Shown: positions 8,287 to 16,074 of the stretch, in pieces | How the letters are laid out: each line of letters starts with the position of its first letter | Numbering within the stretch: the stretch's first letter is position 1 | Source: an uncultured Lachnospiraceae bacterium | GTDB lineage: Bacteria; Bacillota; Clostridia; Lachnospirales; Lachnospiraceae | Length of the DNA stretch: 54,325 nucleotides | NCBI GenBank assembly: GCA_910585205.1 | Contig: CAJUCC010000091.1 | Coordinates: 1-54,325 of the forward strand | Direction: 5' to 3' | The notes under the pieces: model-generated | What the model saw: the letters and a program-made list of their open reading frames with translations, nothing else | Told to the model about the DNA's origin: nothing | Databases searched by the model: none | Position numbers and translations under genes: made by a program

Positions 8287-8337
8287 GCTGCAGGTGTCCC
8301 TGTGCCGGCACCCGATACTGTCCCGTCGTCGACTGCC

Positions 8338-10977
8338 TTATCCCAACTGCCCTTCCAGCACCTTCGCCGCCTCTGCCAGCGCACTGTCAATGCCCGCGGG
8401 ATTTTTGCCGCCCGCCTGTGCCATATTCGGCCGGCCGCCGCCGCCGCCGCCCACAAGACCGGCGATGCCCTTAATCAGATTGCCGGCATGGGCGCCTTTT
8501 TTCTGCGCGCCGTCCGTCGCCATGGCCACAATATTGACCCGGCCAGCCAGATCGGAAAAGAGCACGATCACGCCGTCGCCCAGTTTTTCCCGGAGCTGGT
8601 CGCCAAGCTCGCGCAGACCGTTCATATCCACATCGTTTACGCGCGCCGCCAGCAGCTTCACGCCTTTGACCTCCGTTACCTGGTCCGTCACGTCGCCGAG
8701 CGCCTCTTTTGCCGCTTTGCTTTTTAACGCTTCGTTCTCACCCTGCAGCGCTTTCATCTCGGCCAGAATATGACGGATCCGCTCGGTCAGATGCGCCGGA
8801 TCGGTTTTCAGCAGTTCCGCCGCCTCTGCCGCCGTCCTTTCCAGTTCGTTATAATGCTGCTGCAGCCCTCTTCCGGTCAGCGCTTCGATTCTTCTGACCC
8901 CGGCCGCCACACCGCTCTCGGATATAATCTTAAAGGATGTAATCATTCCCGTATTGACAACATGCGTGCCGCCGCACAATTCGACGGAAAAATCACCCAT
9001 TTTCACAACCCGTACCGTATCGCCGTATTTTTCTCCGAACAGCGCCATGGCACCGGTCTTTTTTGCCTCTTCTATGCTCATTTCCTGTGTGACAACCGGA
9101 ATCGATGCGGCAATTTCCGCATTGACGATCGCTTCCGTCTTCTCCAGTTCTTCCCTTGTCATAGCGGAAAAATGACTGAAGTCAAACCGCAGCCGCTCGC
9201 CGTCCACATAAGAACCGGCCTGCTCCACATGCGTGCCGAGTACCATGCGCAGCGCTTTTTGCAGCAGATGGGTCGCACTGTGATTTTTACACGTCTCCTG
9301 CCGGTTTTCGGCATCCACTGTCAGTGTCACCGTATCGCCCCGGCGCAGCATCCCCTTTACAACCGTGCCGATATGGCCGACTTTGCCGCCGCGCAGCCGA
9401 ATCGTGTCTCTGACTTCGAATACGCCCTCCGCGGAAGCGATACGGCCCGTGTCCGCATTCTGACCGCCCATCGTCGCATAAAAAGGCGTCTCGTCCACAA
9501 TAACGGTTGCAGTCTCTCCTTCCGTCACCGCTTCCGTCAGTTCCGTCTCCGTTGTAATCACGGAAATCTTCGACGTGTGCTCCAGTCTGTCATATCCCAC
9601 GAACGCCGATGTGACGGCCGGATCGATCTCCTCATAAATGGTTGCGTCCGCTCCCATATAATTGGTCACTTTATGAGCCGCCTTCGCCTTTGCCTTCTGC
9701 TCCTGCATGGCAGCCGCAAAGCCTTTTTCGTCCACGGTAAAGCCCTTTTCATCGAGGATTTCCATCGTCAAGTCGAGCGGGAAACCATAGGTATCATACA
9801 GTTTGAACGCATCCGTTCCCGACAGTTCCTGTTTCCCCGCCTGCGTCATCGACGCTTCCATCTCACCGAGAATCGAAAGCCCCTGATCGATCGTCTTATT
9901 GAATTTATTCTCTTCCTGTGTCAAAACATTAAAGATAAAATCCTTTTTCTCTTCCAGCTCGGGATAACCGTCGCTGCTGCCTTCGATCACCGTACTGCTC
10001 AGATTGGCGAGAAATGTCCCTTCGATGCCGAGCAGCCTGCCGTGACGGGCCGCCCGGCGGATGATTTTGCGCAGCACATAACCCCTGCCCTCATTGGACG
10101 GCATAATGCCGTCGGAAATCATAAAGGTTGCGGAACGGATATGGTCTGTGACAATGCGGATCGAAACGTCCCACGCATATTCTTTTCCGTATTCTTTTCC
10201 CGCCAGCTCGCATACCCTGCCCCGGAGCGCACGGATGGTATCCACGTCAAAGATCGACTCCACATCCTGCACAACGGCTGCCAGACGTTCCAGTCCCATG
10301 CCGGTATCGATGTTTTTCTGTTCCAGCTCCGTGTAATTCCCCTTGCCGTCGTTGTCAAACTGGGTGAATACATTATTCCAGACCTCGATATAGCGGTCGC
10401 AGTCGCAGCCCACCGTACAATCCGGCTTTCCGCAGCCGTATTTCTCCCCTCTGTCATAATATACTTCCGAACACGGGCCGCAGGGACCGCTGCCGTGCTC
10501 CCAGAAATTGTCTTCCTTTCCAAACCGGAAAATCCGTTCCGGTGCAATGCCGATCTCCTGATTCCAGATTGCAAACGCTTCTTCATCGTTCTCATAAATG
10601 GAGGGATAGAGCCTGTCCGGATCCAGTCCCACCACTTCCGTGAGAAATTCCCATGTCCAGGCAATGGCTTCGTGTTTAAAATAATCACCGAAAGAAAAAT
10701 TTCCCAGCATCTCGAAAAATGTCCCGTGCCTTGCCGTTTTGCCGATGTTTTCAATATCGCCCGTCCGGATGCATTTCTGGCAGGTCGTCACACGCCGGCG
10801 CGGCGGAATCTCCTGTCCGGTAAAATAAGGCTTTAACGGCGCCATGCCGGAATTAATCAGCAGCAGACTGTTGTCATTGTGCGGCACAAGCGAAAAGCTT
10901 TTCATCGCCAGATGGCCTTTGCTCTCAAAAAATTCCAGAAACATCTTCCGTAATTCATTTACACCATACGCTTTCAC
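8338..10977 (-). CDS. alaS: Alanyl-tRNA synthetase
   Basis: Class II synthetase that charges tRNA-Ala and edits Ser/Gly mischarging, in the cytoplasm. The 879 residues have the family's full length. Order: catalytic domain from the start (ELRKMFLEFFESKGH, INSGMAPLKPYF, then RHGTFFEMLGNFSFGDYFK), tRNA-recognition helical part, editing domain with HSATHLLQKALR near 573 and the CGGTH zinc site near 674, and the C-Ala/DHHA1 end with GGGGGGRPNMAQAGG near 845. The start has a GGAGGAAAAACACG SD. It follows glyS by only 20 bp and is the last gene of a long operon. No T-box leader is present, consistent with its internal operon position. Confidence 0.98.
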   Translation of the reverse strand: MKAYGVNELRKMFLEFFESKGHLAMKSFSLVPHNDNSLLLINSGMAPLKPYFTGQEIPPRRRVTTCQKCIRTGDIENIGKTARHGTFFEMLGNFSFGDYFKHEAIAWTWEFLTEVVGLDPDRLYPSIYENDEEAFAIWNQEIGIAPERIFRFGKEDNFWEHGSGPCGPCSEVYYDRGEKYGCGKPDCTVGCDCDRYIEVWNNVFTQFDNDGKGNYTELEQKNIDTGMGLERLAAVVQDVESIFDVDTIRALRGRVCELAGKEYGKEYAWDVSIRIVTDHIRSATFMISDGIMPSNEGRGYVLRKIIRRAARHGRLLGIEGTFLANLSSTVIEGSSDGYPELEEKKDFIFNVLTQEENKFNKTIDQGLSILGEMEASMTQAGKQELSGTDAFKLYDTYGFPLDLTMEILDEKGFTVDEKGFAAAMQEQKAKAKAAHKVTNYMGADATIYEEIDPAVTSAFVGYDRLEHTSKISVITTETELTEAVTEGETATVIVDETPFYATMGGQNADTGRIASAEGVFEVRDTIRLRGGKVGHIGTVVKGMLRRGDTVTLTVDAENRQETCKNHSATHLLQKALRMVLGTHVEQAGSYVDGERLRFDFSHFSAMTREELEKTEAIVNAEIAASIPVVTQEMSIEEAKKTGAMALFGEKYGDTVRVVKMGDFSVELCGGTHVVNTGMITSFKIISESGVAAGVRRIEALTGRGLQQHYNELERTAAEAAELLKTDPAHLTERIRHILAEMKALQGENEALKSKAAKEALGDVTDQVTEVKGVKLLAARVNDVDMNGLRELGDQLREKLGDGVIVLFSDLAGRVNIVAMATDGAQKKGAHAGNLIKGIAGLVGGGGGGRPNMAQAGGKNPAGIDSALAEAAKVLEGQLG

Positions 10978-10997
10978 GTGTTTTTCCTCCCGTTATC

Positions 10998-12386
10998 TCA
11001 GAATACAAATTTGTCGGCAAAATAAGCGTCCAGCTCTGCAATCTTCACACGTTCCTGTTCCATGGAATCCCGGAAGCGAACCGTTACACAGCCATCCGTT
11101 TCGGATTCGAAATCATATGTAACGCAGAAAGGCGTACCGATCTCGTCCTGACGGCGATACCGTTTGCCGATATTGCCTCTGTCGTCATACTCACAATGAT
11201 ATTTTTTCGACAGCGCCGTGTAAATCTTCTCTGCGCCTTCGCCCAGTTTCTTCGACAGCGGCAGCACACCGATCTTCACCGGTGCAATCGCCGGATGGAA
11301 ATGCAGCACCGTACGCATATCCCCCTCGCCCAGATCTTCTTCGTCATAAGCGGCACAGAGGAATGCCAGCACAACCCGGTCAGCGCCCAGCGAAGGCTCG
11401 ATTACATACGGCACATAGCGGTTATTTTTTGCGTCGTCAAAATAGCTCATATCCTGACCCGATGTATTCTGGTGCTGTGTCAGGTCATAATCGGTTCTGT
11501 CCGCAATGCCCCACAGCTCGCCCCATCCGAACGGGAATAAAAATTCGATGTCACTTGTCGCCTTGGAATAAAATGCCAGCTCGGCCGGATCGTGATCCCG
11601 CACCCGCATTTCTTCGTCTTTGATGCCGAGATCCTTTAACCAGTTGATGCAGAACTCCTTCCAGTACCGGAACCATTCCAGGTCGGTATCCGGCTCACAG
11701 AAAAACTCCAGCTCCATCTGCTCAAACTCTCTTGTGCGGAATGTAAAGTTCCCGGGGCTGATCTCGTTGCGGAACGATTTGCCGATCTGGCCGATGCCGA
11801 ACGGTATCTTTTTCCGCGACGTGCGCTGCACGTTTTTAAAATTCACAAAAATACCCTGTGCCGTCTCCGGGCGCAGGTATAAGGTATCCTTTGCATCCTC
11901 CGTCACTCCCTGGAACGTCTTGAACATGAGGTTAAACTGACGGATGTCCGTAAAGTTATGCTTCCCGCAGGTCGGGCAGGGGATATTGTGCTTTTCGATA
12001 AAGTCTTTCATCTCCTCCTGACTCCAGCCGTCCACACTGCCCTCCAGTGTAATCTTCTGCTCCTCGCAGAAATCCTCGATAATCTTGTCCGCGCGGAACC
12101 GCTCATGGCATTCCCGGCAGTCCATCAGCGGATCGGAAAAACCGCCCAGATGCCCGCTGGCCACCCACGTCTGGGGATTCATCAAAATCGCGCAGTCCAC
12201 ACCCACATTATAGGGGTTTTCCATAATAAATTTCTGCCACCACGCCTTTTTTACGTTGTTTTTCAGCTCCACACCCAGATTGCCGTAATCCCACGTATTG
12301 GCAAGGCCGCCGTATATCTCGGAACCCGGATATACAAACCCTCTCGCCTTCGCCAGTGCGGCAATCTTATCCAATGTCTTTTCCAT
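10998..12386 (-). CDS. glyS: Glycyl-tRNA synthetase, homodimeric (alpha2) type
   Basis: Class II synthetase that attaches glycine to tRNA-Gly. The 462 residues match the single-chain alpha2 enzyme rather than the GlyQ/GlyS alpha2beta2 type. It starts with ALAKARGFVYPGSEIYGG and WDYGNLGVELKNNVK. It has a zinc-type CRECH...CPTCGKHNF region near 90-140, the motif 2 block FRNEISPGNFTFRTREFEQM near 212, and the C-terminal anticodon-binding domain (APVKIGVLPLSKK near 350). It lies between a lipoprotein gene (50 bp upstream) and alaS (20 bp downstream), so two synthetases share a message. Confidence 0.97.
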   Translation of the reverse strand: MEKTLDKIAALAKARGFVYPGSEIYGGLANTWDYGNLGVELKNNVKKAWWQKFIMENPYNVGVDCAILMNPQTWVASGHLGGFSDPLMDCRECHERFRADKIIEDFCEEQKITLEGSVDGWSQEEMKDFIEKHNIPCPTCGKHNFTDIRQFNLMFKTFQGVTEDAKDTLYLRPETAQGIFVNFKNVQRTSRKKIPFGIGQIGKSFRNEISPGNFTFRTREFEQMELEFFCEPDTDLEWFRYWKEFCINWLKDLGIKDEEMRVRDHDPAELAFYSKATSDIEFLFPFGWGELWGIADRTDYDLTQHQNTSGQDMSYFDDAKNNRYVPYVIEPSLGADRVVLAFLCAAYDEEDLGEGDMRTVLHFHPAIAPVKIGVLPLSKKLGEGAEKIYTALSKKYHCEYDDRGNIGKRYRRQDEIGTPFCVTYDFESETDGCVTVRFRDSMEQERVKIAELDAYFADKFVF

Positions 12387-12436
12387 GTCTGATTTCCTCT
12401 CTGTCTTTTATTTCATCTGTTTTATTTTGCTTCGTT

Positions 12437-13120
12437 CTATTTATATACCAGATACACCGTTTCCCGTACGCCGTCCGTCTCTCTCCCCTGCAGAGACACG
12501 GTACTGTTTTTCTGCAAGTCAATCCCTTCTCCGCACACATACAGAATCTTTCCGCCTGTCTGTACGGTCAGCGTTTCGGACGGCGGGAGCTGTGCAATCA
12601 GAATATTGCGGCTGCCCATCGCCAGAAGGTCTTCCTTTCCGACAGACGCCGGCTCACCGGAACCCTTCTCCGCGTCATAGCCCGCCTCCGTCAGCGTAAT
12701 GTCCAGATTATATCCCTGTTCATATGCCTCCGACACCGTACCGCAGAAGAACGGATAATTATGAAAAGCGCTGAATGCCTCCGCGCTCTGGTAATCCATC
12801 GTCAGTGTCACTCTGTCCTTTTTCACGGTCAGCTTTTTCACGGCAATCTGTTCGCCGCCCAGACCGGCATTGCACGCGCTTGCCGACCGCAGCACAAAAT
12901 CCTTCACCAGTTCTTCGTCGGCATCCTCCGGAAGCAGCGCCGCCTCCGTCGTATTGGAAATTGTTCCGTCTTTTTTGATTTCCACGATATTTGTAAAGTC
13001 ATCCGTCTGCGCAGTATCCGTCCCGCCGTCCACCTGCCCGCCGCCGCTACCGCATCCGCCGAGCATAAGTGTCAACGCCAGAATCAGTACTGCCGCCGCC
13101 GATTTTCTCCGTCTGTCCAT
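12437..13120 (-). CDS. Predicted lipoprotein of unknown function
   Basis: The 227 residues begin with a basic n-region and a hydrophobic segment ending in the lipobox L-G-G-C23, so the mature protein should be lipid-anchored outside the membrane. After a Gly/Asp-rich linker there is a two-part region of beta-strand character. No catalytic or known domain signature could be identified; the C-terminal part (about 180-227) has a weak feel of GerMN-like proteins but not enough to call it. It is 36 bp after recO and 50 bp before glyS in the long operon. The family is probably lineage-specific. Confidence 0.75.
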   Translation of the reverse strand: MDRRRKSAAAVLILALTLMLGGCGSGGGQVDGGTDTAQTDDFTNIVEIKKDGTISNTTEAALLPEDADEELVKDFVLRSASACNAGLGGEQIAVKKLTVKKDRVTLTMDYQSAEAFSAFHNYPFFCGTVSEAYEQGYNLDITLTEAGYDAEKGSGEPASVGKEDLLAMGSRNILIAQLPPSETLTVQTGGKILYVCGEGIDLQKNSTVSLQGRETDGVRETVYLVYK

Positions 13121-13156
13121 ACTGTCCCTCCTCTTTAGCTTTTTATTATAACGAAG

Positions 13157-13822
13157 TTATTCCTGATTTTCAACCTGCAATTTGTCCAATACTTCCAGGC
13201 TCTTAAAATCACGGTCCATCACCTGCCTGCGCCCGCGCTCTGCGATCACGCCCAGTTCCGCCAGGACGGGCCTTGTCACGGTAAAGGTATAAAGCTTTTC
13301 GACCGCGGAAGAAAGCACAAAAGACACGGCATACCGGGCGGACTCCGTAAATGTCCCATTCACCGGTATGCCGGGAAACTCGCCGTTGACTGCCATCGCC
13401 TTGATCTCAAATATGTACCGTACCAGCAGATTGGAAAGCCGCTCGCTCTGCAGCGCCCGCAGCGACTGGTAGAGCAGCCGGAGCATTTCTTTTTCGTCGT
13501 TATTTTCCCGCGCGTAATAATCGGCGACTTCCAGAAAATAAATGCCGTAATACGCGCCGCCGAAATCGGTCCGCAGACTTTCGAAATAATTGCTGATGTC
13601 CGCCTCCACAATCCGATAGGAATTCTTTCCCGCATACAGTCTGAACGTACCGAAGGAAAACGGATTTGCAGGTGCGGCCAGCCGGCTTCCCTGCCGCCTT
13701 GCGCCCTTTGCAAATGCCGAAATCTTCCCTCTCTCTTTCGTCAGTATCGTCACGCTTCTGTCGTACTCACCGACAGGTATCGTTTTGATTACCATCCCTG
13801 TCACTGCCACGAAATCCTGCAT
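13157..13822 (-). CDS. recO: DNA repair protein RecO
   Basis: Recombination mediator that works with RecR to load RecA on SSB-coated single-stranded DNA. The chosen start gives 221 residues: OB-fold with VTGMVIKTIPVGEYDRSVTI and KGARRQGSRLAAPANPFSF, then the helical C-domain (LSNLLVRYIFEIKAMAVNGEFP). The reading frame could start further upstream (13915), but family alignment and a GGGAG SD favour 13822. Odd point: the zinc site (two CxxC pairs) common after the GE(F/Y)P segment is gone; the protein has no cysteine at all and is slightly short. Its first 56 bases overlap the end of a small yqzL-like gene in another frame, which suggests translational coupling. Confidence 0.93.
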   Translation of the reverse strand: MQDFVAVTGMVIKTIPVGEYDRSVTILTKERGKISAFAKGARRQGSRLAAPANPFSFGTFRLYAGKNSYRIVEADISNYFESLRTDFGGAYYGIYFLEVADYYARENNDEKEMLRLLYQSLRALQSERLSNLLVRYIFEIKAMAVNGEFPGIPVNGTFTESARYAVSFVLSSAVEKLYTFTVTRPVLAELGVIAERGRRQVMDRDFKSLEVLDKLQVENQE

Positions 13823-13943
13823 ACAACCGTTCTCCCTGTCTGTCCTCCGCTGCTTCTCCGGCCGTCTCTCTCGCTTTGAAATCCAGATAATCCTGTACTC
13901 TGCCGGAACAGACAAACCGCTCCCATTCGCCTTCTGCTTTCAT
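13767..13943 (-). CDS. Small YqzL-like protein overlapping recO
   Basis: A 58-codon gene beginning at ATG 13943 behind a GGAG/GGGGG-rich SD and ending at TGA 13767, inside recO in a different frame. The protein begins MKAEGEWERF and carries the W-x-x-F...SG...(D)YL-x-F-K spacing typical of YqzL, the short protein encoded between era and recO in Firmicutes. Its tail ends in an Asp/Asn-rich stretch (GSDRDGNQNDTCR) that is forced in part by the recO overlap. Function is unknown. The position between era (97 bp upstream) and recO supports the call. Confidence 0.65.
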   Translation of the reverse strand: MKAEGEWERFVCSGRVQDYLDFKARETAGEAAEDRQGERLYAGFRGSDRDGNQNDTCR

Positions 13944-14040
13944 CTTGCGCCCCCTGTCTCCTGTATGGTATTAGAGTTCGCACATTTCCCTTTTCTATAC
14001 GCAGAAAGCCATGCTCTTTCCTTCCAAATTTTTCTGCCCG

Positions 14041-14943
14041 TCAGTCGGCCCCGTCTTCTCTGTAGCCGAAATTTTTCAGCAGGAAATCGCTGTCCCGCCA
14101 GTCTTTTTTCACCTTGACCCAGAGCTGCAGATTGACTTTGCTCTCCAGCATATCTTCGATGTCTGCCCGCGCCTGCGAGCCGATCTTTTTCAGCATCGCG
14201 CCGCCCTTGCCGATAATAATCCCTTTGTGGGAAGCTTTCTCACAGACAATGGTCGCTTCTATATCAACCAGTCTCCCGCGCCACTTCATCCGTTCGATTG
14301 AAACGGCAATACCGTGCGGAATCTCGTCTTCCAGACAGCGCAGCGCTTTCTCCCGGATCAGTTCCGCGGCAATCTGGCGCTGCGGCTGATCCGTCACGGT
14401 GTCCTCGTCATAAAATGCCGGACCGTACGGCAGATATTTCATAATACAGGCAATCAGCGTATCCGTATTGTCTCCCTTTAAAGCCGACACCGGGACGATC
14501 TCCGCAAAATCCATCTCCCTGCGATAAGTGTCAATAAACAAAAGTATATCCTCCCGCTTTACCGTATCGGTTTTATTGATAACCAGAATCACCGGCGTTT
14601 TGCACTTTTTCAGCACTTCTATAATATGCCGCTCACCCGCGCCGATAAAGGTCGACGGCTCTACCAGCCATAAAACCGCATCCGCATCGCGGATTGTCCC
14701 CTCCGCCACACTCACCATATAATTGCCAAGCCGGTTTTTCGCCTTGTGAATGCCCGGCGTATCCAGAAAGACGATCTGTCCCTCTTCACTTGTATATACC
14801 GTGCGGATGCGGTTGCGCGTCGTCTGCGGCTTTTTCGATGTGATGGCAATCTTCTGGCCGATCAGCCGGTTCATCAGCGTCGATTTTCCCACGTTGGGAC
14901 GTCCGATCAGCGCCGCAACGCCCGATTTAAACTGTTCCTTCAT
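14041..14943 (-). CDS. era: GTPase Era
   Basis: Ras-like GTPase that binds the 3' end of 16S rRNA during 30S maturation. From the chosen start (14943) it is 300 residues, the usual Era length. It has the P-loop GRPNVGKST at 14-22, the switch region KPQTTRNRIRTV, the G3 block DTPGIH, the G4 motif NKTD near 123 and the KH RNA-binding domain near 220-280 (GIIIGKGGAMLKKIG). An earlier in-frame start (14994) would add a basic stretch lying wholly inside the DUF4349 gene; ATG 14943 overlaps that gene by only 17 bp. The C-terminal end is FGYRED-type, normal for Era. Confidence 0.97.
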   Translation of the reverse strand: MKEQFKSGVAALIGRPNVGKSTLMNRLIGQKIAITSKKPQTTRNRIRTVYTSEEGQIVFLDTPGIHKAKNRLGNYMVSVAEGTIRDADAVLWLVEPSTFIGAGERHIIEVLKKCKTPVILVINKTDTVKREDILLFIDTYRREMDFAEIVPVSALKGDNTDTLIACIMKYLPYGPAFYDEDTVTDQPQRQIAAELIREKALRCLEDEIPHGIAVSIERMKWRGRLVDIEATIVCEKASHKGIIIGKGGAMLKKIGSQARADIEDMLESKVNLQLWVKVKKDWRDSDFLLKNFGYREDGAD

Positions 14944-16051
14944 TCTGCTTTTCTCCCGCGTCCTCTCCGCCTGCGCCTTCCGGCGTACCCGCATCTTTTT
15001 CTAAGGGAATTTCCTCATATTCCGCTTCCAGCGCCTGCTGCTCCGCCGCCTTTTTCCGCCGCTTCTCCCGCCGCCTGCAATGCCCTTTCCAGAACAGCCT
15101 GCCGACCACAAACAGCGCCGCAATCACAACGATCCAGACAAAGAGGAACGGCAGATTGATCACACATCCGATGGCGAAATCTTCCAGTCCCCAGATCACC
15201 CTGTATACATTATACCCGAAGCCGTCGGAAATCTTCTGCCAAACACTCTTTTCCGCCACCGGTGTCAGCACTTCCACTTCCTGAATAGTGATATAAACCG
15301 TGCTGTATGTAACCTGATTGTCAATGGCGCGAAGCTGCGACTCCAGGCTTTCGATCTGATACCGCACTTCGGAGAGCCGGCTTTCAATCTCGATAATGTC
15401 GGCCACATTCTCCGCCTTCTCGAGCAGTTCCAGCAGCCGGTCCCGCTCTGTCACCAACGCCTTTTTATGCGTGTCCAGATCGACATACTGCAGCGTGACG
15501 TCCTCGACCCGTTCATTGCGGTACAGGATATTGGATTTCTCCGCCACCCTGTTTACAAAGCCGTCCAGATGCTCCGCGGGCACGCGCACCGTCAGATAAG
15601 AATTCCGCGTTCTCCCCTGATTGTAATCACTGGCCGTAAAATTTTCCACATAGCCGCCAAGTGACGCCACTTCCGTCTGGATATTGGCCACCAGCTCGTC
15701 ATACTGCTGCGTCTCCACCTCCAGATCGACATTTTTAATCAGCTTTTTCCCGGTGGTCTCGGCGAGCGGTTCCGCCGCTCCCCCGCCGGCGGCGCCTGCC
15801 CCCTCATCCGCTGCCGCCGCTTCCTGCACCTGCGAAGCATCGTCAAACTCCGCCAGATAACTGTCCTCGTAGACGCCCCCCGCGCTGTCCGCAGGCGCAC
15901 TCTTTGCCGCCATATAGGCGCCGTTGTCATATCCGCTTTCGGAGGTCGATTCCGTCGTCGCAAAGCCGCCGCCTCCGCAGGCGCTCAAAAGCGCCGCCAC
16001 CGCAAGCACCACCACAAGCCGCCATTTTTTCTCCCTCGTAAACCGTTTCAT
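14927..16051 (-). CDS. DUF4349 lipoprotein
   Basis: Membrane-associated protein of 374 residues. Signal peptide with lipobox L-S-A-C25, then a Gly/Ser/Glu-rich linker (26-105). The DUF4349 core follows (about 105-285): KLIKNVDLEVETQQYDELV, the block VRVPAEHLDGFV, a coiled coil of about 40 residues (ALVTERDRLLELLEKAENV through LESQLRAID) and TYSTVYITIQEV. A TM helix at 300-325 and a Lys/Arg- and Glu-rich tail complete it. It would be tethered to the membrane at both ends. Function is unknown; such proteins are common in Firmicutes. It lies 23 bp after the M16C peptidase and overlaps era by 17 bp, so it is within the long operon. Confidence 0.88.
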   Translation of the reverse strand: MKRFTREKKWRLVVVLAVAALLSACGGGGFATTESTSESGYDNGAYMAAKSAPADSAGGVYEDSYLAEFDDASQVQEAAAADEGAGAAGGGAAEPLAETTGKKLIKNVDLEVETQQYDELVANIQTEVASLGGYVENFTASDYNQGRTRNSYLTVRVPAEHLDGFVNRVAEKSNILYRNERVEDVTLQYVDLDTHKKALVTERDRLLELLEKAENVADIIEIESRLSEVRYQIESLESQLRAIDNQVTYSTVYITIQEVEVLTPVAEKSVWQKISDGFGYNVYRVIWGLEDFAIGCVINLPFLFVWIVVIAALFVVGRLFWKGHCRRREKRRKKAAEQQALEAEYEEIPLEKDAGTPEGAGGEDAGEKQNEGTV

Positions 16052-16074
16052 ATATTCCTCCCTTCGCTGTCGGT

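Noticed and set aside
8770..10836. Long plus-strand frame of 688 codons inside alaS
   Set aside because: Pure shadow of alaS; no SD and no family similarity.
10978..12436. T-box leaders before glyS or alaS
   Set aside because: The gaps are 20 and 50 bp, too short for a T-box, and no specifier loop is seen.
13801..13983. A 60-codon minus-strand frame between era and recO
   Set aside because: It lacks SD and family similarity; the frame beginning at 13943 fits the yqzL-like pattern better.
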